Source: Miscanthus floridulus (Eukaryota > Streptophyta > Magnoliopsida > Poales > Poaceae). Taken from it: a DNA stretch of 64,000 nucleotides. Where the stretch lies: contig NC_089598.1 of the NCBI RefSeq assembly GCF_019320115.1, positions 79,052,570 to 79,116,569 of the forward strand. Direction: 5' to 3'. The notes beneath the pieces were generated by a model. It was not told the origin of the DNA. It did not search any database and saw only the letters and a program-made list of their open reading frames with translations. A program made the position numbers and the translations under genes. Position 1 is the stretch's first letter. Each line of letters starts with the position of its first letter. Below, in pieces: positions 55,040 to 64,000 of the stretch.

Positions 55040-57604
55040 ATGGTCATCATCTCCGGCTCCGTGGCTATATCGAACGGCCCCACGTTCATCGTCGGCCAGA
55101 TCACCTGGACCACCGGCTCTGATGACTTCATCGCCATGACCATGGAGGAAGCGCAGATTCAATCTGCATCGACCACTGCTTCACCTGCATCGGCAATAGC
55201 TCTGACCATGGTGGACACGGCTTCGACCATGGTGGATATAGCTCTGACCACAAAGGATCTGCCTCCGACCATGGTACATCTGCCTCCGACCATGGTACAT
55301 CTGGCTCCGACCACGCCTGCATCGTCTTTAGCCACGCCGACAACCCATCGTCCGCTTCCCCGCTACAAAGGGAAGCAGATCGACAACACCGACCTACTCA
55401 ACTCCATCGATCGGGTCGGCACCAAACTCGCTAAAACCCTAGCTCTGGTAAGTACAATTCAAAGTCAACCTAATGAGCAGGTAACCGATCCCCACAACAG
55501 ATCTACCTGACTAGCTTAGGCCAGTTGTCCTGCACGACTTGGTGCAGATCTTGTGGTCATATCTACTCCTAGAGGGCGCTCCGCTCGTCGCCGGCTAGCC
55601 TCTGCGACAAGTCTCTGGCTCTCCAAGTACGAAGCCTCGATGGAGAACTACCAGGCCCAGCCCTATGGCCTATGAAACACTGCCTCCAACTACGCATATA
55701 ACATACAATGCTGCTCAGATCTGTGTTTTGTACATCAGCCTCGGCCGAGGCCAAGTGACTTTGTCAACATGATCCGGATTGAGGATTATCAAGAAGGATC
55801 CATTCACATGGTCCAAGAGGGTGACTCCAGCTCCTCGTCTGGCATCGCATCTAATGCCTCCGTCCACACCGAGCTCTAGCATCATGATGATGAAGGCGTC
55901 GAACACGATTTGGATATCCCAGACCACGCCCCAGGGTTCCCGCAATTCCTGTCTTTCCCGCTGAGGCGAGGGGGTTTGATCAATGTCGTCAGCAATGACG
56001 AACCACCAGCAGTTGGCGAAACAAAACAAGAAAGGATTGCATGCAAGGCACACAATATTGACCGGTTTAATCACCGGCAAATTGAAGCTGAAGCAGAAGA
56101 GGAGGCACGACGCATAAGGGTCTAGCCACATGACCTCAACAATGCTTTCGACAGGGTGGGGGACAAACAGGTCTTCAGGACTCCAAGCACCAATGTAGTC
56201 GTCGCTATGGCGACAATGCAATGGCTACCCAACACCCCTAAAACCCAGGCAATTTGCGATGATATACAAGCTTATCTGACGGCTGCTATGGCTCAGACCA
56301 TGGAGATGGTGAATCAAGCCTGGGCCCCATCCATTTTGGTCGAATCAAGCCACAGCCACCAATACTCAAGTCGCTCACAGCCACTCAACCAACGTGGCTC
56401 ATGCAACAACGACCCATCAGACAATCGTCAAGGCAGAAATGGTGGTCCTAATGGTGGTCGGGACAACAACCGCCGTTGGGAGGACAACCGCCGCGACGTT
56501 TGGGATGACAACCACCGAGATAACCGCGATAATCGCCGCGGCCACAGGGTTAATCAAGATGGCAACCGGGATCGCCGTGATGGCAATAACGATCTCTGCC
56601 GCTACCTCGGGGAACACAATCTGCGCGATCGCATCAACCAGAGAGCCAATGATCGAGCATCCCACAAAAGTTATCGCCATATGGAATATGACACTGCCCA
56701 TGGCCCGCCAGGTTTGAAACAGTTTACTCCGCACCTTCGCCAAGTCATATGGCCCAAAAATTTCAAGCTCAAGAAACTTCAGAAGTATGACGGCAAGGAG
56801 AACCCTGAATTATGGGTCATGCTCTACAAAACTACGTGCAGATCAGCCATGGCTGATGAGCATGTTATGTCTAACTACTTCCCAGTCGTTGTTGGCCATA
56901 CAGGTCACCAATGGCTGGTCAGCTTGTAGGTGAACTACTTTGATTCTTGGCAAGAGCTCAAGCAAGCCTTCATCAACAACTTCATTGCTACTTGCGAACA
57001 ACCCGGCAATAAATACGATCTGCAATGGATTCGAGATCGAAAAGATGAGCCATTGCGCAAGTACGTTCGGTGTTTCTCGGAGATGCGCATCAAGGTCCCA
57101 TCAATCTCTGATAATGAGGCAATCGAGGCTTTCATCACTGGCCTCCACTTCCACGATGCCCTGAGGGACAAGCTCCTCCGTAAGAGACCTGAATCAGTCA
57201 TAGCGCTCCTGGCCACCGCTAAGAAATATGCGGACACCGACGACGCTAAAAAGATAATTATCGAAGAAGCAGCAAGGGTTCCACGCTCCGACCACCCCCC
57301 ACACCACGATGACTACTGCAGCAACCATGGTCAGAACAACAATTTTGACCACCGCAACCAGCACAATGACTCCTGTGACCACCACGACCAACGTAATCAG
57401 CGGCATAACCACCGCGACGATTACAGGGGCAAGCGTGCTCGGGAAGACGACGGCAAGGTCAACACCGTTAAAAAAGGTGGCGGACGTCATAACTATGAAG
57501 ACGACTACGCCAAAGCATTGAAAGGGTCCTACCAGCTCCATCCTAAGTCAAACCACACCATGGAGAATTGCCGCATTCTCAAGTTTATCTACACGCGCCA
57601 ATAG
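55040..57604 (+). pseudogene. Gag of the Tat element
   Basis: One frame is followed from ATG 55040 to 57604 and onward into protease. N-terminal part: Thr/Met repeats (TMVDTASTMVD; PPTMVHLPPTMVHL). Middle: an acidic region, then AICDDIQAYLTAAM. An Arg/Asn/Asp-rich stretch is at 56410-56680 (many NRRDxRDxNR words). Core: LKKLQKYDGKENPELWVMLYKTTCRSA, NYFDSWQELKQAFINNFIATCEQPG and KYVRCFSEMRIKVPSISDNEAIEAFITGL (retrotransposon Gag). A His/Asp-rich tail and NHTMENCRILK follow. In-frame stops: about six TAG/TGA, including 56927 and 57602. Confidence 0.87.
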
Positions 57605-58285
57605 GCTCTGGATACGTCCGATAAGCCTAACGACGTAGGGGAACAGCGCAACAAGGACAACGATGATGAAGACATAGATTCCCATCACAAGTACATCAAG
57701 CCAACCAATCGCATGCACACCATCATCAGAGGCAAAGTGTCCATCGAGACCAAACGAGAATGCAAGCTGCTCGCCCGTGCTTGCTTGAATGTGGCCAACA
57801 CCGATAACCTCCTCGCTGATCCGCGGCTCCCTCCATGGTCTCACCGTGAGATCTCCTTCAGCAGAAAGAACCAATGGGCTACAACACCTGAGCCAGGACG
57901 TTTTCCCCTAGTCCTCAATCCTTGCATCAACAAGGTTCAGTTCGACAGAGTGCTGATCGACGGTGGCAGCTCCATCGATATACTGTTCAAGAACAGTCTG
58001 CCCGCCCTAAAGATAACCTAGGCAGATCTCAAGCCATACGAGGCATAGTTCTAGGGTGTTCTCCCCGGACAGAGCTCTACACCTCTCGGGCAGATCACGC
58101 TACCTGTGTAATTCGGGACTCTGGACCACTTCCGCACTAACTACGTCAACTTAGTGGTCGCTAACTTTGACGGCACCTACCATGCTATTCTTGGTCGACC
58201 GTCGCTCACCAAGTTCATGGCCATACCTCATTATAGGTATCTAGTGCTCAAGATGCCTACCGAGAAAGGAGTTCTAACCCTCAGG
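57605..58285 (+). pseudogene. Aspartic protease of the Tat element
   Basis: Same frame as gag. PWSHREISFSRKNQW leads to VLIDGGSSIDILFKNSL (active-site D-G-G, near 57957-57965), then VVANFDGTYHAILGRPSLTKFMAIPHY, the flap and C-terminal LGRP block of Tat proteases. TAG codons at 58019 and shortly after, and one TAA at ~58109, interrupt it. The frame is lost in the G-run at 58284-58286, after GVLTLR. Confidence 0.85.
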
Positions 58286-59316
58286 GCAACGTATACGCAG
58301 CTTATACTTGTGAGGACGATAGCTTCAAAATAGCAGAGGCTCATGACCTCTCTATTCGCATGGTCAAGACCATGCTCGACACCAAGAAGACCTCCGCCGA
58401 CCACCTGGAGATCCTAGAGCTCGAGGCTCCATGCAAGAACATCAAGTCTAAGGAGCACAAGGTGATCCAGCTGATCGACGGCGATCCTAGCAAAACGGCC
58501 CTTATTGGGGCCAACCTGGATCCCAAATAGGAAGACGTGCTCGTCTAGTTCTTGAGGAGCAACGTGGATGTGTTCGCATGGAAACCTACTGACATGCCTG
58601 GTGTACCTCGAAACTTGATCGAGCACTCCTTGAATGTCAATGGCAAGGCCAAACCTATCAAGCAGAAGCTACAACGGTTCGCTCGTAGCAAAAAGGAGGT
58701 GATTAGGGTAGAAGTTACACGGCTTTTGGCAGCCAGATTTATCAAAGAAGTGTATCACCCAGAGTGGTTAGCCAACCCGGTTCTGGTACACAAAAAGAAT
58801 AATGAATAGAGAATGTGTGTTGATTACACTGATCTCAACAAACACTGCCCTAAGGACCCCTTTGGTTTACCTCGCATAGACGAGGTTGTAGATTCAACCA
58901 TCGGTTGTGAGCTGCTTTCCTTTCTCGATTGCTACTCTGGTTATCACCAGATTGCTCTCAAAAAGAACGACCAGATCAAGACATCTTTTATTACGCCTTT
59001 CGGCGCCTACTGCTACATGACCATGTCATTAGGGCTCAAGAACGCCCAGGCTACCTACCAACGCGCTATATAGGCCTGCCTCAAAGAAGAGATAAAAGAC
59101 GACCTCGTTGAGGCTTATGTTGATGATATAGTTGTCAAAACCAAGGAAGCATATACCCTTGTTGACAACCTAGAACGCACCTTTGCAGCCCTTAACACAT
59201 TCCAGTGGAAATTAAACCCAAAAAAGTGCATCTTCGGTGTTCCTTCTGGCATACTACTTGGCAACGTCGTCAGTCATGATGGCATACGCCCTAACCCGAA
59301 GAAAGTCAAAGCTGTC
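58286..59316 (+). pseudogene. Reverse transcriptase of the Tat element
   Basis: Frame shared with all downstream domains. Motifs: FAWKPTDMPGVPRNLIEHSL, GFIKEV-type AARFIKEVYHPEWLANPVLVHKK, MCVDYTDLNKHCPKDPFGLPRID, LLSFLDCYSGYHQIAL, ITPFGAYCYMTMSLGLKNAQATYQRAI, EAYVDDIVVKTK (catalytic DD, 59116-59127) and FGVPSGILLGNVVSHDGI. Four TAG codons (58528, 58546, 58807, 59071) and no other breaks. Confidence 0.92.
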
Positions 59317-59950
59317 TTGGACATGAAGCCACCCAAAAAGGTAAAGGATGTTCAGAAGCTTACCGGATGCATGGCCGCCCTCAGCCAGTTCATATCAAGA
59401 TTAGGGGAAAAAGGATTACCGTTCTTTAAACTGCTCAAAGCATCCAAAAAGTTTGAGTGGTCGGAGGAAGCAGACATTGCCTTCACACAGCTGAAACAAT
59501 ACCTTACATCACCTCCGGTCCTCACTGCTCCCAGAGAAGATGAGACACTCCTGCTTTACATTACGGCTACTAATCAAGTGGTCTCCACGGCCATGGTGGT
59601 CGAGCGCGACAAGCTTGGCCACGTCTACAAGGTACAGCGACCAATCTATTTCATCAGTGAGGTACTCAATGAGTCCAAGACCAGGTACCCACAGGTTCAG
59701 AAATTGATCTACGCCATACTGATAACATCTCAAAAGTTGAAACATTACTTCGACGGATATCATGTGGTGGTCATGACTGAGTACCCTCTGCAAGACATCA
59801 TTAGCAACAAGGATGCGAACGGGCACATCGTCAAATGGGCAATGGAGCTATGCCCCTTCTCCTTGGAATTTGCAAGCCGTACTACAATCAAGTCTCAAGC
59901 ACTCATCGATTTCATCATCGAGTGGATAGACTTAAGCACGCCTACCTCTC
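59317..59950 (+). pseudogene. Gypsy RNase H (degenerate type) of the Tat element
   Basis: Connection motif KVKDVQKLTGCMAALSQFISRLGEKGLPFFKLLK, then LLLYITATNQVVSTAMVVERD where other gypsy elements have the catalytic DAS block, RPIYFISEVLNESKTRYPQVQKLIYAIL and HIVKWAMELCPFSLEF. In Tat elements this first RNase H is known to have lost catalytic residues and to be complemented by the second domain; the absence of DAS here agrees. Confidence 0.87.
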
Positions 59951-60360
59951 CGGGGTCCGATGAGTATTGGACAATGTACTTTGATGGTTCTCTCAACATT
60001 GACGGTGTGGGGGCAGGAGTCCTTTTCATGTCACCATCCAAGGAGCAGCTCCGGTACGTCCTCAGGATTTATTTTCCAGCATCTAATAATGTCGCCGAGT
60101 ACGAAGCATGCCTACATGGTTTGCGCATTGCGGTTGAGCTTGGCGTTAAACGTCTCTATGTCTATGGAGACTCTGCTCTGGTCATCAACCAACTGAACAA
60201 GGACTAGGACACGACCAGCGAAAAGATGGATGCATACTGCAAATCGATTAGAAAGCTGGAAGGCAGGTTCTATGGCATCGAGTACATACACGTGGTCCGA
60301 GACAAGAATCAAGCAGCGGATGCGTTGTCAAACTTAGGATCATCCCGAGCCAAAATCCCA
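59951..60360 (+). pseudogene. Second, archaeal-like RNase H of the Tat element
   Basis: TMYFDGSLNIDGVGAGVLF (Asp), NNVAEYEACLHGLRIAVELG (Glu), LYVYGDSALVINQLN (Asp) and VRDKNQAADALSNLGS (last Asp): the full D-E-D-D set of the RNase HI fold acquired by the Tat lineage. One TAG at 60205 where Trp is expected (KD-x-DT) breaks it. Confidence 0.9.
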
Positions 60361-61743
60361 CATGGCATATTCATCCAAGACCTGCTCATGCCTTCCATCG
60401 AAGAGGAAGATTCCACAGCAGACAAGTCTCCAGACCAGCAATTGGTGGCTACGGTTCCGGCGTCAAGCACCATCGAAAAGCCTCTGACCACTCATGAGAC
60501 CGACTGGAGAATACCTTTCATCAAGTACCTAACAGATGGCAGCGGTTACACTGATCGGACAGAAAACGAGCGCCTGATGCATCGCAGTAAGCATTACCTG
60601 CTCGTCGATGGCAAGTTATGGCGCAAGAACGCAAAGGAAGAAATCTTGATGAAGTGTATAACCTAGGAGGATGGTGAACATCTCCTAGACCAAATCCACT
60701 CTGGCTCCTATGGCAACCGCATGGCCTCAAGAATGCTGGTCGGTAAGGCTTTCTGAGCAGGGTTCTATTGGCCGTCAGCAGTAGCCGACGTAGAGAAGCT
60801 AGTCCGCCACTGTGAGGGTTGTCAATTCTTCGCCAAGAGAATCCACGTACTAGCACATGAGATCTAGACAATACCAGCCTCTTGGCCCTTCGCATGCTGG
60901 GGACTGGATATGATCGGGCCCTTCAAACTGGCTCCTAGGAAATTTACATGCGTCTTTGTGCTAATCGACAAATTTTCTAAGTGGATAGAATACATGCCTC
61001 TGGTACAGGCATCCTCAGAAAAGGCTGTCACGTTCCTCGACCAGGTCATCCACCGCTTTGGCATACCCAATAGCATCATCACTGATCTGGGCACTCAGTT
61101 CACCAGGAATGCTTTTTGGGACTTCTACGATGAAAGGAGCATAGTAGTAAAATACGTTTCGGTTGCGCACCCTAGAGCTAATGGACAAGTCAAGCGGGCA
61201 AATGGAATGATCTTGGACGCATTGAAGAAGAGGATGTACAGAGAAAATGACAAAGCTCCCAAAAGATGTCTCAAAGAGTTACTAGCCGTGGTCTGGGGCC
61301 TTAGAACTCAGCCCAGTCGTAACACCAGCGTCTCACCGTACTTTATGGTTTACGGCGCTGAGGCAGTCCTCCCAGCAGATATAGCTTTCAGATCAGCATG
61401 GGTAGAGAACTTCGACGAAGGCAAGGTCAATGAAGTATGGGAGCTAGAAGTGAATAGCGCAGAAGAGAAGCGGCTCGATTCTTGTATACATACGGCCAAA
61501 TACCTTGCTGTTTTGCATAGGTACTACAACAAGAATGTTAAAGAGCATTTTTTCATGGTTGGGGACCTAGTCCTGAAGTGGAAGACAAACCAAGCTGGTG
61601 TCCATAAACTCGCAACCCCATGGGAGGGGCCCTTCATAATCAAGGAAGTCACGCGACCAATGTCTTACAGGTTAGCTCACCTGGACAGTACGGACGTACC
61701 AAACTCGTGGCACATCGACAAGCTTAGACGTTTCTATGCTTAA
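60361..61743 (+). pseudogene. Integrase of the Tat element
   Basis: The zinc domain (HLLDQIHSGSYGNRM...CEGCQFFAKR) is followed by the core: WGLDMIGPFKLAPRKF (first Asp), IITDLGTQFTRNAFWDFY (second Asp) and HPRANGQVKRANGMIL, where the family has VER, so the catalytic Glu is Lys (codon 61192-61194, GAG to AAG). The C-terminus has LVLKWKTNQAGVHKLATPWEGPFIIKEV and ends SWHIDKLRRFYA with TAA at 61741. Interruptions: TAG 60664, TGA 60754, TAG 60865. No chromodomain. Confidence 0.92.
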
Positions 61744-62321
61744 CCACTGAGATATGTACTCCTTTTGTACTTTCGATTTACTTCAATAAAGCTATTATGA
61801 TTTCTCTGACCACTCTAATATATCACTTCGAATTTTATGGTTATTCTAACTTAGCCAGTAAAAGCCAACCACCATTCCTTTTATGGTTTTTGGAGTAGGC
61901 CCTGTCTTCGATTCCTCCCAACGCGTACATGGGATCCGCTCTCTACGTTACGGGTGATCGACAGGTCCCCCCTGGTTTGACTTGTCCGCATCTACGTGTG
62001 CACAGGTCATGCACCTCACACTCCGACCACATGGCAAACTTGGGCCATACAAACTTTTCGAGATGACGTGTCGAGCAAAATGGTACAACTAAACAGAACG
62101 TTAACATGTTCTCACTTAGTTACACCAACATGAGTATCAAGCTTAAATACGTTTTATACAAAGCAAACAAGCTTATGATGATATACAGTTATGTTATTAC
62201 AAGCTTGCCTGAAGAGGCCCAAGTTTACAATAACACAACTATGTCCTCCTTCTACAGCTCTAAGCCTATTCCATTGGCTGGTCGGGGCGCGCGGCACCTA
62301 CTGCTCGCTGCTTCTGATATC
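61744..62321. other. Spacer between pol and the antisense gene
   Basis: An AATAAA-like word (CAATAAAG, ~61783) lies 40 bp after the pol stop. Otherwise nothing is recognised; the downstream end of the antisense gene may extend as far as 62154. Confidence 0.5.
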
Positions 62322-63987
62322 CTACTCGAGTCTCGGGGACTCTTGTGCTGGTCGAGCTAAAGAGGATGGCCCCGCCGATGCCTAGCTGGTCAAGACCGTA
62401 GGCTTCATTGGTTGGCTTGCAACTGATGGTGTTTCTAGCTGACTTGTCGATGGTGCACCCTGTACAGGTGCTGTCCCACCTCCACACAGGTTAATATTGC
62501 CAATTATCTTTGATGATAGGTCCAGCTAGGCCATCTGAAGCTCCTCAGCCTTGTCTGGGTCTACCTCCTTCGGGTACCCAGCCTCCAGGCGCTTGAGATC
62601 GATCAGGGGGTAGTGGCCATGCACCATGCTTAGCACATGTGCACCCATGTACTCACCCACCTCCTTCACGAACTCTTGGAACCAACTCCATGCCTTTCAG
62701 CACCTCTCGACCAGTCCGAGCTGCAGCGTCCTTGGCGCTTCCTCTGTAAGCGCCGGATCGATAAGGTCGAGGATGGGCAAAATGCCAGTTGCCACTTCCT
62801 GACACCGGTTCTTCCATGTGTCCCGATCCTCGGTGGTCTCTAGGCATCAAGCCTTCCGGCCATCACGATCTTTCATCATGGCTTTTAGATGTTTCTTGGC
62901 ATTGACTTTTAAAACTGCAAACCGTACAAGACATAAAAATGTGACGGCACGACAAGATAAGGCGGGCAACGGAATGAGAAAGGTGGTCTAGAACACTTAC
63001 TTTTCAGCTCCTCCTTCATCTTGGTTGTGCAGTCCCGAAGTTGAGACTGGTTGCATGCCAGTTTCTCGTTGTCCTCCTTTAGGCGACCACATTCTGCGGT
63101 CACACGGCTATTCTCCTCTTGGAGGCGGGTTACTTCGGTTTCTAAGCCTGCACTATAGCTATCACTACCAACAATGCAACAACACGTGTCATGCACTTGA
63201 TGTGATCAAATGACAACTTACTTGTTTTTTCCTGCTCTTTGTTACTGAGCTGGATGACCAGGTTCTGGTTTTGTGCCTCTTGCTCTGTCCTCTCTTGGTC
63301 GGCGGCTTCAAGTTGGCGGTGCAAGCGTTCCTCCTCGGCCGCCAGTTCTCTATTGTTTGCCGTGATTCCCTCAATCTGGTCGAAGCACCTCTTTCGGTAC
63401 TTTGCGGTCTTCATCAAGTCCTGCATATAAACAAGCTAAGTTAGACAGTTTGACTAAATAGCAGGATCAAGTGGTCAAGCCAAACATACCTGGACTTCTG
63501 TCACCAGATGTTTTGCCGCTCGTTCAACTTTTAGGGTCTCTTCGACCTTTGGGATTTCCTCATGCATAACCCACTCGTCGTTCCACCAGCACGACACATA
63601 TACATGTTGTCGTTTGTCTTGGGGATGGCTCATGATCTCTTCTACTTCGTCCTCTTCGGCCTCTTATTCAGGAGGCGGAGCTGGTCTGGAGTTTGTAGTC
63701 TCTGTGACCACTATGGCTTTCCCACGAGCCATAGCATCAGCAAGCGCGCTCTGTGCCACCTCTGGCTACCGCTCCTCGGCTTGGTCCAGTCCCCTTAGCG
63801 CTGAACTATCCCCCTCAGTAGGGGTAGTGCTCGAAGCACTTGTACTTGGCTCGACTCTCTCCTCGACCAGCTACTCGGGGACTATTATCTGGCCGCTCAT
63901 CTGCTGAGGTTCCGGTGGATTTTCTTCTATAGGTTCCTCCACATCCGGCTGCTGGGCAGTTCTTTTCGCCATTGCTGGCGAAGCCAT
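62322..63987 (-). pseudogene. Antisense, four-exon coiled-coil gene in the 3' region of the Tat element
   Basis: Minus-strand exons: 63987-63490, 63420-63222, 63147-63001 and 62914 to ~62322. Introns of 69, 74 and 86 bp have consensus ends (GTATGT...TGCAG, GTAAGT...TGCAG, GTAAGT...TGCAG), and the frame is kept across all three. The product has an acidic N-terminus (MAKRTAQQPDVEEPIEENPP), a long coiled coil over exons 2-3 (LAAEEERLHRQLEAADQERTEQEAQ; LETEVTRLQEENSRVTAECGRLKEDNEKL) and a C-terminus with FVKEVGEYMGAHVLSMVHGHYPLIDLKRLEAGYP. The C-terminus resembles grass 'putative gypsy-type transposon' proteins (Transposase_28-type), from memory. An upstream domain may lie beyond the window. Stops in exons 1 and 4 (e.g. 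63871, 62847, 62697) make it a pseudogene. Extra antisense ORFs are known in Tat elements. Confidence 0.72.
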
Positions 63988-64000
63988 GCCGCACCTGGCT

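Larger units (their letters stand above)
54097..64000 (+). mobile_element. Tat-type Ty3/gypsy element, 5'-truncated, runs past window end
   Basis: Order on the plus strand: partial 5' LTR, PBS-like site, gag, protease, RT, RNase H, a second (archaeal-like) RNase H, integrase, then a long 3' region with an antisense gene. The second RNase H and the extra 3' ORF are known marks of the plant Tat/Ogre/Retand lineage. Gag-protease and RT-integrase lie in two frames because of a small indel in a G-run near 58284. Stops are mostly TAG. The integrase catalytic Glu is Lys. The 3' LTR lies outside the window. Confidence 0.92.

Noticed and set aside
56394..56743. Thr/Ala/Ile-rich frames on both strands over Tat gag
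   Set aside because: Shadows of the Arg/Asn/Asp-rich gag repeat region in other frames.

Overview
This 64 kb window is intergenic DNA of a plant, almost certainly a grass. I found no cellular protein-coding gene, tRNA or rRNA. Nearly every base belongs to nested LTR retrotransposons of three grass-typical lineages: Sirevirus-type Ty1/copia, chromodomain Ty3/gypsy (Tekay/Del-like) and Tat-type Ty3/gypsy. The CpG-rich palindromic Sirevirus LTRs suggest an Andropogoneae genome such as sugarcane, Miscanthus or sorghum, but the species is an inference. All coding regions are decayed, so names refer to ancestral roles.

Layout, left to right. (1) 1-10867: a minus-strand chromovirus, called C. It has a partial 3' LTR, a chromodomain integrase, RNase H, RT, protease, gag, PBS and a complete 3.67 kb 5' LTR. 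(2) C is inserted in the 3' region of a minus-strand Sirevirus, copia-1 (10868-27235). The gag of copia-1 is split by a ~5.1 kb solo LTR (A, TSD GGTCT), which is itself split by a 3.66 kb solo LTR of the C family (B, TSD CCATG). (3) Copia-1 ends against an older Sirevirus-like element, F (27236-34956). F has a four-knuckle gag and a decayed extra ORF with its own promoter-like leader, but no pol. (4) The 5' LTR of F is cut by element D (34957-43843), a second gag-only Sirevirus derivative. The 3' LTR of D holds an inverted solo LTR of its own family (E, TSD CACTC). (5) The gag of D is cut by copia-2 (43844-54096), a nearly complete Sirevirus with two LTRs. (6) At 54096/54097 the nesting breaks: the flanks of copia-2 do not match, and a 5'-truncated Tat element on the plus strand runs to the window end. 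It carries gag, protease, RT, two RNase H domains and integrase, then an antisense four-exon coiled-coil gene.

Points worth a second look: the N-terminus of the chromovirus Gag strongly resembles the histone H3 tail, while the same element encodes an integrase chromodomain; the antisense Tat-borne gene has clean GT-AG introns; paired stems sit at the Sirevirus gag stop codon; LTR A holds a ~181 bp periodic repeat; and in-frame stops are mostly TAG at expected Gln/Trp positions, which fits CHG-methylation decay.
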